From the NCBI RefSeq assembly GCF_014529535.1, contig NW_023503616.1, positions 5,442,584 through 5,506,583 of the forward strand: a stretch of DNA of 64,000 nucleotides, written 5' to 3'. A program made the translations under genes and the position numbers. Shown piece after piece: positions 1-11,915 of this stretch. The stretch comes from Bradysia coprophila (taxonomy: Eukaryota; Arthropoda; Insecta; Diptera; Sciaridae). Positions within the stretch are counted from its first letter, which is position 1. Each line of letters begins with the position of its first letter. Below the pieces are notes generated by a model. That model saw only the letters and a program-made list of their open reading frames with translations. It searched no databases and was not told the origin of the DNA.

Positions 1-194
1 AGAACTATGGCTTGAACTATGTATATATGTTTGATGGTGCACATAAGGCACCAAATGATGTAGTTCCTCTTCATATACAAATATTATGGTACCTATGAGC
101 GAAAAAAAAATCCATGGTTGCACATACTCTTATTAAAAACTTTTAAAAGAAGAGTAGCAATAGTAATTGTATTTTGATACCTATATTTGTTTGG

Positions 195-202
195 TATATA
201 AA
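195..202 (+). promoter_or_regulatory. TATA box of cuticular gene 1
   Basis: TATATAAA lies 164 bp upstream of the MKV start codon of gene 1. The other single-strand cuticular genes here have the same box at 75-360 bp from their start codons. No clear initiator lies at the usual 30-35 bp downstream; the nearest TCCAGTT is about 50 bp away, so the exact transcription start is not resolved. Confidence 0.6.
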
Positions 203-365
203 GCAGTTCTTGATTATGGAACGGCACATTGCAAATTGTGACTCCAGTTGATAGATTACGAGGAGCGTGTTTTATTTTATTTCAGTGTGTTTATGAAGGA
301 TTAGTGCCTGTGTAAACTTATTTGTGATATTTAATTAAATTATTCAAAAATAAAAAGGATTAACA

Positions 366-3300
366 ATGAAAGTGGTGAGTATTGAATGTTAATATATATA
401 TGAAATCAAATTTATACCGAAATGCTTTCAAATTGCAATATTGTCGACTGAACGTAATCCAGAAATTTAATTTTAACGGTAAATTCTTCTCGGCGAATTC
501 CCAGTTAACTTACGCGAAAAGCCACGTAAGAATATTATTAACACAAAGAAAATTTAAATTTTCCAAATTTCACAAGTTTTCATTCCTCTTCAAAGTCGTA
601 TAAATCACTTTCATTTGAAATATTGTTGCAATTGGTATATAGCACAAGAACGTGAGAAATTTCAGTTTCGGAATTTATTTTCTTTTCTGTTGTTCATTTT
701 TATTATATCACGTGAATGGGTATATTGGTTCAAATTGTTGTTTTATTTTTGTACACTTTGCCGCAAGACATTCGTAATTTATATAGATCCCACAATACGC
801 GTGCTTTCAATATATAATGTACACAACTTAAAGGGGATGTTTATGGAAATTTAATTCATTTTAGCGAATTGTCGAGCTAAAGAGATTTTTTCCTAAGTTT
901 GGAAACAATAAATAAGTAATAATCGTAACAGATTTTCGTCTGTTCAATTTGTTTAGGAAATAGAGAAAAGTTTAACTAAAATATTCTATTCCTTAATTTG
1001 TATAAATTGGTGCTTCCTTTGAGTGACTGAGGGATTAGTTATATCCACTGACAGGGTTTTCATACCTGCCTAAAAAACAGTAATTTCTATACTTCATTGG
1101 AGCAATAGGCCATTTTATGGCACTAGCTGCAAGGTAAGAGAAATGTAAAATTGACAAATTCGACACGTTTTCCAATTTAATAGTAGTTGTGATTTGTAAT
1201 TGATTCCACAAGAATTTGAACAAACGAAAATCTAGATCTTTATTTTCTGAATTTTAGTGAGGCACGCGCCCTAATAATGAAATACTAAAATGAAAAATCT
1301 TGAAACAAATTTTGAGTGGAATCTTTTACAAACCACAACAACTCAAAAAACAGAAAATATGTCGAATTTCACTTTTCTCCACATGTATTTCGAAAGTGTA
1401 ATCCGTTTTTCGTCCAAAGACAAATATCCGAAAAAGTTAAAATTTTATCTAAGATTTTACTTCGTTTGCCCAAGTTTATCTCGTTTGAACATAAGTTTTA
1501 CTCGAGGGGGAAACCACCAATCACAATTTTTGTTCAAAACCTTTCAAAACCTTTACCATCAATTGCGCTGACGGTTTCCCCATATAGGGGACGGGGACAC
1601 ACATAAAGAACGTTCGCTGTTCAGGGGTTCCATAGTGTCAAATGGCTATAACTCTATCTGAAAACACTAAATTGCGAACGGCCTTCATGGATGTCCCGAT
1701 ATCACGTTTACCTGAGACCTTCGCTTCCTTATGTCGCTATCGATAACAGATGTCGGTTTGAGAAGGAGTATAGGGTTTTGCAGAAAATTAGGCTTTAGTT
1801 TACTTTTTCCTTCCAAAGTGAACATGTCGAGTACAGTGACACTCGAAAGAATAATTACATAATTACGTAAATTCATTCCGATTTGTTGATCACTAAGTTC
1901 AGCCAGACTTAAATCAGAAACGTTTCGAAGGAATCAGGATCGAAATAAATTATTTCACTTCTGCTGAGATTTCAATTTTATTTTCAATATCGCCAAGGGG
2001 CAAATATCTATTAGAGCAATTCCTGTCATGCAGTTCAGTAATTTGTTTACAAAGTAATATTGCATCGACTTAAATATAGAGAGAACGAAAAGAAATGTGA
2101 TATATTAACCAGCTACCAATTTCATTTTATAATGCGTTTATGGCAATACCCACCTATTGTAAATTTCTCTAGACTTCTTAATTATTCGAATGATAAAATT
2201 TATTTCTATCGTTGAAAAGATCGAGTCGTCAATCTTCATAGTTGTTTTCCACAATATACAATTCACTCTTTTTAGCAAATATTTTCAGTCAAAACTGTGA
2301 TTCAAACTAATAGGCAAATTGGATTTAATATCGTTGCAAATTCTTTGTTGTAGCACCATTTTTCTTCCAATTCATTTATTATCACAAAAATTATGATTAG
2401 AACATACTTAGTCCAAAACCGGTCCAAAAGGCCCTTACAACCGAAAAATTTAAATATTTAAATTTACGTGTATCAGATGAGAGGGAATGTTTTACTAGAA
2501 AAGAATTAATTTGAGCATAATTTCCGACATAGATAATCGAAATCTGCTTATTATCTGTCGGTTCCGAGTAAATTTACTTCATAACGTAAATTACAAATGT
2601 GAATCATTGTTCATTATGTCTAGAGTCGCACATTTAAAATGCAATAAATATTTTGACACTCAGCCTAAAAAAGACAAAACAAATCATTTTTAAATGACAT
2701 AGATTTAAGCAAGAGTATATTACAATCTAATCGTTGCATACTGCATTTCCCATAAGATGTTGAACGAAATTATCGCATAACAATACGCTAAAAAAAGCTA
2801 TTTAAACTGAGAAATGATGTGATGCGATCAATTTGATTATTCAATTTAAAATACATTTTTATTAACTTCATAACTCATGCAACATTATCATTCACCCATA
2901 AATCAAACGAAGAATACCTGTGTTAAAGGCTGCATATACGAGTTGTATACTCAACTCTGACAGATTTAGTTTAAAATTGGCAAAATAGCTGGAGGATAGC
3001 ATTACATATTTGTACATATTTTGTATACATTTAATATGAAAGTACGATTTAAGTTGCCTTCTACGAGTAGGTGTATGTATAATACAAGACCACTGTACGA
3101 CGAATCACCGTAAAAAGTAAAGGAATATACCTCTGATATAAGCATTATGCACTTTGCGGTCACGAAATTAACGTTTTTGTAACGAAATTCAAAATGTAAG
3201 ATATGTTATGACAATATAGGAATCGTTATTATATTCATACAGAATGAAAAAAAAAAGTTGAATACACCAAGTCCTAGCGAATGGTTTCATACCATATGAT

Positions 3301-5585
3301 AGAAGAGATATTTGTGCCATTTGTTAGAAATTACTACGTTTATTACCATAATATGACGGTATGTATTGTATTGTTACAGCGTCGTGATTATAAGTGATGA
3401 AAATGTAATCAATTTCAATATTAATTTGATCGACATATCATGCAGGTAGTGTTCGTTCACATTACACAGTTTCGTTGGCCAAAAATAAATTGGCAAAAAA
3501 AAAGATTTTTCCATTATATTCACTTGTTTTTCATTGGGATTATTTTGCAATAATTTGTTATAATATTGTGAACTGCAAGTTCCCACAGAAATGAGATTTC
3601 TTAGATATTTGATAGATGGGCTGGTGTGATCAGTGATCTAATCTTTTGCCATCGAAGTCAGCAATAAAAATGAGATTCCCTTTTATATTTGAAAGAATAT
3701 GTAGCAAGGAATAAATGAAAACCACGAATTCATTTCAATTCTGTTGCATTCTTTCTATGGTACACCTAAAACCTGACAGTACACTGTACTGTACTCGATA
3801 AAATTCCACAATTAAGATTATTCATCACGCAAATACTCACACCAAACTCTATGACAGCAAAAAAAAATTCACCTCGATTGCCAAATCGATTTTTTTATAA
3901 GAAATTAAGACGCAACAAAATCTCATGATCCCAACACGGAATCAAAAGGATTTCATAAAATTTTATTGTTCAATCTGATTCAAATGTTTGCCACAATAAC
4001 CTCTTAGCTCAACCATAAACTAATTCTGTCGGATTATTAGCACTAATTAAGAGCATTTACAATAAAATTTTGCGATACAATCAATTCAAAATTTATGACC
4101 TTCTGCTTTGCATTAGCAGTCTATAACATAACACGACTATCATCATCCTATGCTTGAACAAACAAACAAACAATGTATCTCTATATAGAGTTTGCGATTG
4201 ATTTAATGCAGAAATATTTCAACATTAAACGTGACACTATAAAACCCATTGAAGAGAAGTGTTTTCTTTTCTTCAAATGGATGGATGATGCATTTCTGAA
4301 CGCATTTGTCGATAAAGTAAAGTGTCTGTCTGTATGTGGCTTATGATGCAGTTAAACGAAGAAATACATATTGCATGAAATGTAATTTAAAACTGTGTGA
4401 AATAAATGCGACATTCACATGAAAATGAGTTGACATTCGTATAAAAGTCTCGCGCTAATAAATCAAATCATTCACTTTTACAGATAATTATTGCTACATT
4501 CATCGCTGCGTGCTCATGCGCCCGACTTGACACCAACTACTTGCCTCCCGCAAGTGCTCCAAGTGCCGGTGGCGGTCCAGGCTTAGCTACTCCAGCATTC
4601 GGTCGACCAGGAAATAACGGATTTGGCGGACAACAAAGTGGATTCGGTCAACAAGGAGGATTCGGTGGTGGAAATCAACAAAGTGGCTACGGAGGCGGTA
4701 GCCAACAAAGCGGATTCGGAGGTGGAGCTTCTCAAGGAAGCTTTTCCGGTGGAAGTTCACAAAGTTCGTTTGGCAGTGGTTCCCAACAAGGTGGATTCGT
4801 TCAACAACAGCCACAACAACCTCAACAGCCACCAATTGCTATTTTATCTTACGAAAATGTAAACAATGGCGATGGTAGTTACAAATTCAGTTATGAAACT
4901 GAAAATGGTATTAAAGCTCAGGAACAAGGAGAACTAAAAAACAAAGGGACCGATAATGCTATTCAAACAGTATCTGGCTCCTACTCCTACACAGGTGAAG
5001 ACTAACACTTTGTCAATGTTGAGACTTTCTTTAACCATAAATCATTTACTGTAATTCAGCTCCCGATGGACAGGTGATTACTGTAACTTACATTGCTGAC
5101 GAAAACGGTTTCCAACCAACAGGAGAACATTTACCAACTCCACCACCAATGCCAAAGTAAGAAAATTCGAATTTCGGTAGAAATAACGGTCAAACACAAA
5201 TATCTGTTATAGGGAAATCGCTGAGTCACTTCAACTTATCGCCGCTGCCCAAGCTCAAGGAAATCAAGGTAATTTGAACTGAGACTCAAAATCATTTATA
5301 CTGAAAAGTTTCATCCAATTTTTTGTTGCGATTCATTTAGGCTATCCAAGTGGAAACAATAATTATAACGGACCACAAAACAATGGTCAATATCCCAGCG
5401 CACCGGCACAAAATGATTACCAAAGCGCACCAGTAAACAATGGATATCCAAGCGCACCAGCAAACAATGGATATCCAAGTGCTCCAGCACCAGCTCGTCC
5501 CGGCAATCAATACGTTCCTCCATCAAATCAACAAAGACCAGCTGGAAATGGCAATTTTAATCCACAATCAGGATACAAATACTAA
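366..5585 (+). CDS. RR-1 cuticular protein, Gly/Gln-rich with YPSAPA tail (gene 1)
   Basis: The coding exons are 366-374, 4484-4994, 5060-5156, 5213-5268 and 5341-5585, giving 305 residues with every junction in frame. Residues 1-16 ([16 protein letters not shown]) are a signal peptide, so the product is secreted. Residues about 31-115 are Gly/Gln/Ser-rich with repeated GFG and QQSG motifs. An RR-1 chitin-binding domain follows at about 123-206, with [13 protein letters not shown], the AQEQG step and [18 protein letters not shown]. The tail from about 225 repeats NNGYPSAPA and is rich in Pro, Asn and Gln. RR-1 proteins typically bind chitin in soft or flexible cuticle. The first exon holds only MKV and is followed by a 4.1-kb intron, a common layout for insect cuticular genes. 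Intron 2 interrupts SYT/APDG in phase 1. The gene is first in a run of five same-strand RR-1 genes. Family assignment is firm; the exact orthologue is not known. Confidence 0.92.
375..4483 (+). other. large first intron of gene 1
   Basis: This intron starts GTGAGT after MKV and ends TTTTACAG before the second exon. It is AT-rich. It contains one MITE-like inverted repeat (1137-1381), a single ACCGGT site near 2416, and a moderately GC-richer stretch at about 1500-1760 that looks repeat-derived. The short reading frames inside it show no domain and no splice continuity with the gene. I see no other gene in it. Confidence 0.7.
1137..1381. mobile_element. MITE-like inverted repeat, family A, copy 1
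   Basis: The arms at about 1137-1229 and 1300-1381 are inverted copies of each other. Shared landmarks are TTCGACAYRTTTTC, then GTTGTGRTTTGTAA, then GATTCCACWCAAAATTTG on the inner side. The middle is about 70 bp of unrelated AT-rich DNA. A second copy of the same family lies at 13017-14227. There is no coding capacity. Degenerate arms suggest an old insertion, and the target-site duplication is not clear. Confidence 0.7.
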
Positions 5586-6539
5586 ACGAAAACCTTCTAT
5601 ATAGACAGACAGAACATCAACCCCAAATCTCATTATTTTATTTAAGTATAGTTTTTAAAGAGCTTTACGAACGATATTTAACTGTATACGTTATAACTTA
5701 TAAAACAAAGAGAAAATTACGATGAAACAAAATCTAGACAGTAAGTACTTTGTGGTTTCTTGGTAATGTGTTGCACCCAATGCGAATTTTCAAATTTATT
5801 ATTTTTTTACTGAAAGAATGGAAAGAATGGATAGTTTTGACTACAGATAAACGCTTTAAATTATGATTGAAAATAGTAGTAAATAATCCTTGCTGAGTGC
5901 TACATAAAATGTCTGGAACGACAAAGTTCATTATCTGGTCAATTTCAATTATAAATTGAGTTTCGTTTCGAAAAGAAATTTATTTACGAACATTTATTTT
6001 ACTAGTTGACGAACGAACGGTGAAGTACAAAAACTACTTCTGTTAATAAAAAGACAATCAATTCAATCGCCATCTTTTATTGAATCATTATTATTATATC
6101 CGGACTGAATGCCTTACAGTCACTGCATACGTTAAACATTACATCTGTGGATTAAGGACAAATGTATGCAGCCTTTTATTACGTTAAAAGAATGCAAGTG
6201 CTTCACCACCAATACAAATCTGACTTTGTCACTGTGGTATTTATTAGATTGATCCCAGTAAAATGTGAATGATGTTATTACTAGTGACATGATTGTGGCT
6301 AACATTATTCTGAACACACTGAGCATTACAAATAATTCCCTTGACAAGTCAAGGGTCTTACGTCAGAAAATACGTCTTAAAATTCACAATGATCGGTTTT
6401 ATGAATATATATATATATATGAAATGTTGACAAAAAACGGAAAATACGAAAATGTCTGTTACACTTGATAGCACGATCAATTCTTCACCCTATCATTAAA
6501 AATTTAGTTTCAATCGACGATGAATAAAATTCCTGAGGT
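5586..6539. other. 3' flank of gene 1
   Basis: This stretch holds the probable 3' untranslated region of gene 1 up to the AATAAA at 6045-6050, then AT-rich DNA with a short TA run near 6405-6420. No exon, RNA gene or clear repeat is visible in the rest. Confidence 0.5.
6045..6050 (+). terminator. candidate poly(A) signal of gene 1
   Basis: This is the first canonical AATAAA downstream of the gene 1 stop codon, about 460 bp away. It implies a fairly long 3' untranslated region. A weaker non-canonical signal nearer the stop cannot be excluded. Confidence 0.4.
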
Positions 6540-8190
6540 CAAGTTCGTAGATGGGCAACAACGACTTAATGACCTGGCAGTTACTTCCAAAAGAATTTTG
6601 TATGGTTTTTTGATGGCACGTTAACTCGAAAAATCTCACACGAATTGGAATTTTTGGTATTATTCGACGAGGAATAACATTTTTAGGCTCAAGTTCGTAG
6701 ATGGACTGTATCGGACTATATGAGGGGCACCCTGAAAGTTTCGGGGATCGGGTATTTGCGACGCGTAAAAGTATACGATATGAACATATTCGTAAATTTC
6801 AATATTTTTTTGGGTAAATAGAAGACGCAAATAGAAAAAAATTATACAATTTCACGATTTTAGCAAGTTTAGACCAATTTCACAATTGTTTGGATCGCAG
6901 TATTGATGCGATACCAGCACTTTTTCGACGTCATGGGCGATAATGATAATGATTATCGATAATTATCGACTTTTTTTTATCGAAAATTATCAAAAAAAAT
7001 ATAGATCATCGATAATTCTTGATATTTTATGATAATTATCAAGATATCGATAATTCGATATATCGATATTTCGGTCCGAAAATCCGATATTTATCGATAT
7101 ATTCCGATATATCGGTATATTATCATGAATTTTAAGATAAATATCCAAATATCGATATTTTGATAATTATCAAATTTCGATATTTTGATAATTATCGATA
7201 ATTATTAAATTATCGATAACGATATGATTAATCAATTATCGATAATTTCTTTCGATTGATATTATCGATAATTTTGAACGTCTCCCATCCCTAGTAATAA
7301 CCCTAAAAATAATTTTCTAAGGAATTCTAACGATTCTAACACACTTCGTTAACAATTTCTGGAAAAATCTAGAGAATTAGATTCTCATGACATTTCACTT
7401 AATTACCATCACTTCTTAGGTAGAACATTATTCCACTCCTGAGACAGGGAACACCGAAACTTTACATTCCGAAAAATCTGATACTGTAGACTGAATAAGA
7501 CCACAGTTTTGCGTTACTTATGGCGTATCTCATGGTTGTCTTGGTTAATTTGTTTCCAGTAAACGTTCGTAATCTATTTAATTTAAAAATTTAGTAAAAA
7601 CGTGGGTACTAAGGAAAGTTTTTAGCTAATTTCTCGAGGTAATGTACAATCAAACATTGATGAAGAAAAAACCGATTCAACCTGCGGAATTAAAATTATT
7701 TTAAATAAATTATTATGACTTCCAACCAGAAAAATACTTCAAGTCATCAAAATCGGTTTTTCAGGCAGACCTGTGGAGCACTTCATGGGTCAGAAGTCGA
7801 TGCTTGCAATTTTCCCCATTAATAAGAAGTATCATAATTTGAAGGCCGCGTATATCACTCATTATTATCTAGATGAACCATACTTTACACACAAACAAAT
7901 TCCCACTGAAATCTTTTTTTTTGTGATTTTGAGTCGTCATTTACGAACATGTTCATATCAAATACTTTCAAATAAATATCAAATAAACGATTCCCGAAAC
8001 TTTCAGGGTGCCCTCGTACTAATGATCTCTGAGTTATTCCAAAAAGAATTTTTGCCAATATTTTTGATGGGGTGAAAACTTGGTTATTTCTTAACCTAAT
8101 TTCGAAAAGTTTGCTTTCTTTATTGAAGAATCAAATTCATCAGACTTGGTTCATAGATGAACAAAAACGATCTAATTTAATTCCCGAAAC
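6540..8190. repeat. degenerate composite foldback repeat between genes 1 and 2
   Basis: A segment at about 6719-6820 (GGGCACCCTGAAAGTTTCGG followed by GATATGAACATATTCGTAAA) recurs inverted at about 7905-8025. Outside these arms, phrases such as TCCAAAAAGAATTTT and GTTCRTAGATG occur on both sides in direct orientation (near 6548-6600 and 8038-8160). The arms are clearly diverged. The CGATA-rich block sits between them. This looks like an old non-autonomous element that later took other insertions; no reading frame in it has a recognisable domain. Confidence 0.55.
6940..7276. repeat. TATCGATA-rich AT block (possible satellite or boundary element)
   Basis: Nine copies of the palindromic octamer TATCGATA occur in about 340 bp, with about ten more CGAT motifs, set in a background of AATTATC and ATATTTTGATAATT phrases. 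The spacing is irregular, so this is not a simple tandem array. TATCGATA is the Drosophila DRE bound by DREF and contains the CGATA bound by BEAF-32 at boundaries. The block lies between two convergent genes. It may equally be the low-complexity interior of a mobile element. Function is inferred only. Confidence 0.6.
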
Positions 8191-8373
8191 TTGACCTTTA
8201 CCTCAGGTCCTCCTAAGTTGATTCTTGTGATGTTATCTATCTATCACATTCAGATCATCCTTATCGCCTTGCCTTTGATTCTAAATAAAAAAAAAATTCA
8301 GGAACAAGGACAAAAGCTAGTCACTTTTTAATCAAAACATCAAATTAGCGTAACCTTACAAAAAATGTAACAT

Positions 8374-11300
8374 CTACCGATAGCAATCTTCCGTTTGCAT
8401 TGTAAAATCTAACTGTTCGTCAGCGGTTAAAAATCTTACCTCATCGCTGGCGTCTTCAGAATATCGTTTGGATTTTGATTTATAGTTAAAGCGACGTTTC
8501 TGATGGTACTGGTAAAATTTGAAGGACATGATCGACAATGCTACGATCGTTGCTATTATTAATAATAAAATTCCGAACACATTGATTAGGTTTGTAGGCA
8601 ATGGATCGGTGTCTGTTGGGTCGTTCAGAGCATGCCATTCATCTTAAAAAAGAAACATTTTCTTAGTACGAAAGTCAATTCACAATTCTGTACAATATTC
8701 AAATCGAAAATAATTAACATTTCTATAAACCTTTGTTACAAATTAACTGTTCCAGGAATGCTATCTTACCATTATTTCCATTTGTCGGTTTTCCTTCAGT
8801 CACTTCTTTTGTATATTTCCCAGTTGGGACAACTGGGACGCGGTGAGTAGTCGGTAAAACAGTTACAATTTTTTTGGTTGCTGTAGGAGTGGTAACCATC
8901 GACATGGGTGTTTTAGATGTACTCGTTATTTTAGGCAAAGTATTTTGAACAGTTGGCTTAGTAGGTCTTTTTGGAATGGAAGTAGTTGGAGTAATCACCT
9001 TGGTTATCGGAGTGGTCTTGCTTGTAGGATTGGTTTTAGTTGTCGGAATGGTCCTGATTGTAGGAATAACCCTGGTTGTAGGAATGGTCTTGGTTGTAGG
9101 AACGGTCTTAGTTGTTGGGGTGATCTTAGTCGTTGAAATTGGTTTCGAAGTGGTAGTAGGAATGGTCTTAGTTGTTGGAATGATTTTCGTTGTTTGAATT
9201 ACGGTGGTTGTCGGAACAGGTGTTAAAGTAGTCTTGAGCGTTGATGTCGATGGCGTACTAGGTGTTGAAACTGTCGAAGAAGATGTGGACAAAACGGAAG
9301 TAGTTCTTAGAAGAGCATTAGTGACTGTAGCTACTTCTGTGACAAATTCTGTATCAGTTGAAAAAGTCGAAAAATCTGGTAATTAACAAAATCGCATTAT
9401 ATGGCTGTCACAATTTTCCACTTAGACTCATTTTATCTGTAAAATTGACTTACCAAAAACACAGACGCTTTGATAGTCCAAACAACATGACTTCATATCC
9501 ACACAACCGTCGAAACAGTCACACTGTAATGTGTTGACGATTGTATTTGAACTTAATAATGTTGGCTCAGTCACATATCGTGCATACGTCGATGTCTCCT
9601 GGCATCGATTAACACAAGATTGGGCATCGAAAATGCCACCTTCTTCTGGAGTAACAGCGGTTGATTTGAATTCTTCGTTGGCACAATCAGCACCGCTTAA
9701 TAAAGCAACATCGTCAATAGCTATGTTACTTCGAGTCGTGCGAACTGTTGTTGCTTCAATAATAATTTGAAAGTCCTGATCATATTCATCGATTTCAAAA
9801 ACTGATTCCAGCCACGCATTTTCGTATGAACCATTCTTCTCCATGTAAAGATATCTGGAAAATAGGTCTCACTGCCTGAGTATCATTTCTAAAACTTATT
9901 CAGTGTCTTACTTTGATGATTCCATCATTTCGGCTAAGGTAAGGGATTCAGGCTTTATGTAAATTCGAAGAGCTCCTGTTATAGCTCCATACATATGATA
10001 GTAAAATCGGAAACATGCATCTTTACTAGCAGAAGCTGGATACAGTGGCGAAAGTAACCGAGCCACAGAATTGGGTGATTGATTTGCAAAAGTTGCCAGC
10101 ATAAAATGTCCCTCTAATGGAATACCAACAGAGTGATCATGTTGTGGTCCAGTTTGTGTTTGTTTCACAGATGTGTATCCATTTTTCCGTGTCCATTCGA
10201 AATCGTGAGTAGGATCCGGCTCCCACCCACAAATCGAGCTTACTTCGAAGTCACAACTCATAGCCGGACTTGCTTGGGTTTCGCGGCAACTTCCTAAAGA
10301 TCGATCCCATGCAGTGCCATTACAAAACGTCTCTTGGCTACCAGCAACAGAATATCCTGGTCGACAAAATAACATTGTCAACGCTCCATTTTTATCGACA
10401 ACTGTAAAACCATTTTCGGGAGGCGAAACTACTGGACAACCGGGCTCTATTAATGTAAAATTAAATAATTATCTCGAACAATGCAATATTTATTTAAAAT
10501 TACTTATGCACATCGGCACAGGATTCTCCCATTGACCCTGAACGCAAGATGAATATTTGTCACCAATTAAAGTGAAATGTGGTAGGCATAGATAACGAAT
10601 AAGCTTTCCGCGTTGCCTTAATCGAACAGAGCCATTTTTCAGTACTGGTGTTTCACATTGACGCGGAATGATGGTTTGTGGACGATATCGATTTAGGGTA
10701 TATGATGCTCGACGAGGTGTATATATATCTGAAATGAATTTTTTTTAAACATGTGAATATGGCATGGTGTAATTGCATTTTTGTTTGTTAGTCGCTTAGG
10801 CAGAAGTTAAGCCTTTTGTGGATTAATTCTCTTTATAAAAAAACATAGGAAAAGGGTTGCGGGAATTCACTATTTAAAAAAAATTGTGAAGAAAATTCTG
10901 AACTCTGAAAGTCTGAATTCTGAATTAACTTAATCTTAAACTATTAATCTTAGAAATATTAAATAAGTATCGTCTGAACACAACATTTTATCATTCAGAT
11001 AAATCAGAAATTATTCTACAGTGTAACCGTTGTTATCTCGATTTCGCTCACGTGATAAAATAGGATATCGATGTATGATAGGCAATCTCGGCACTTTTTC
11101 AATTATATTCATAGTACCCACATACATAAATAGCAAAAATAGCAGGAAACGATCTACTCCTGTTGACAATTGTACATTTTTCACCAACCAAGAGTGACAA
11201 TTTACAATTTAGTGTAGAGGATGGTTCGAAAATTTGGCTGCACAAATTTAGTGTACTAAAAAGTTCTTTGATTAAAATAAGTGGTTAGGTCAGTTCTTTA

Positions 11301-11813
11301 ACCTCATTTCGGAAGATTTTTTTTAAAATTCTTCCCTTAAAAGTAAATTCCCGCAACCCCCAGTTCATTTTGTGCATTGGTAATTTTTCTGAAAGACAGG
11401 ACTGTTTGATAATATTTTTTTCCAATTTATTTTGCAACCTTGAAGTGCTACTATGTAGGTAATATGTTCTTTGTCTTTTCATTGCGATTCCTTGAATATA
11501 CTGGATGGTTGGTTGAATACAACCATAAATTGAATTGTTCGCGACGTCATTTGATGTCTTGGAGCGAATTCAATCACGCACTTGTAACATATGTGATTGG
11601 AATTCAAATTTATTTTCATCAATTTTGTTTCGTCTTTAAAACTTATAGAACGATTATTATGTTGTATCGGTCTGTTCCTTTCCGATTTATTTTAATTATT
11701 CAGGAATTGAGATAGTTTTCGGCTTAAAACAACGAATTAGAAAACTACTTACAGCTACTATTTATCACAACCATAAGCTCAAGAAATACAACTAGAAACT
11801 TCATTAATTCCAT
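8374..11813 (-). CDS. sushi/MAM/somatomedin-B mucin-like transmembrane protein (gene 2)
   Basis: On the minus strand the exons are 11813-11753, 10728-10504, 10446-9912, 9854-9454, 9375-8770 and 8642-8374, giving 698 residues with all phases matching. A signal peptide (starting MELMKFLVVFLELMVV) is followed by two sushi/CCP domains (Cys45-Cys94 and Cys99-Cys149). A MAM domain runs from Cys160 (SCDFEVSSICGW) to Cys331. A somatomedin-B module spans Cys354-Cys405 with all eight cysteines, ending CDCFDGC...SCCLDYQSVC. Residues 408-609 are a Thr/Pro/Lys-rich stalk with TTKTIPT-type repeats, expected to be O-glycosylated. One membrane helix lies at about 628-650, then a basic stop-transfer segment and a tail of about 48 residues. 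The protein should be a type I surface protein with adhesion or matrix contacts. I recognise the domains but not the orthologue. It lies opposite to the cuticular genes and converges on gene 1. ATG at 11804 is a possible alternative start. Confidence 0.9.
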
Positions 11814-11909
11814 TTTTCACTTTTTATTAACAAAATTAGCAATGAAAAGTGCACAATTTACTTTTACATTAGATGAATAACAGAGCTCGATCAGCCGAGT
11901 TAACGTTGG

Positions 11910-11915
11910 AACTGA
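11910..11915 (-). promoter_or_regulatory. candidate initiator of gene 2
   Basis: TCAGTT on the minus strand matches the arthropod initiator and lies about 100 bp upstream of the gene 2 start codon. There is no TATA box at the proper distance; a TATAA is about 50 bp upstream of it. The call rests on one short motif. Confidence 0.25.

Noticed and set aside
1290-1606. Two overlapping frames of 93 and 96 codons
   Set aside because: They begin in the right arm of a MITE and share no domain or splice context.
4587-4862. Other frames over the Gly/Gln-rich exon of gene 1
   Set aside because: Shadows of a repetitive exon; only the frame joined to the RR-1 domain keeps splice continuity.
8945-9386. 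Plus-strand frames rich in Val and Gly
   Set aside because: They are antisense shadows of the Thr-rich stalk exon of gene 2.
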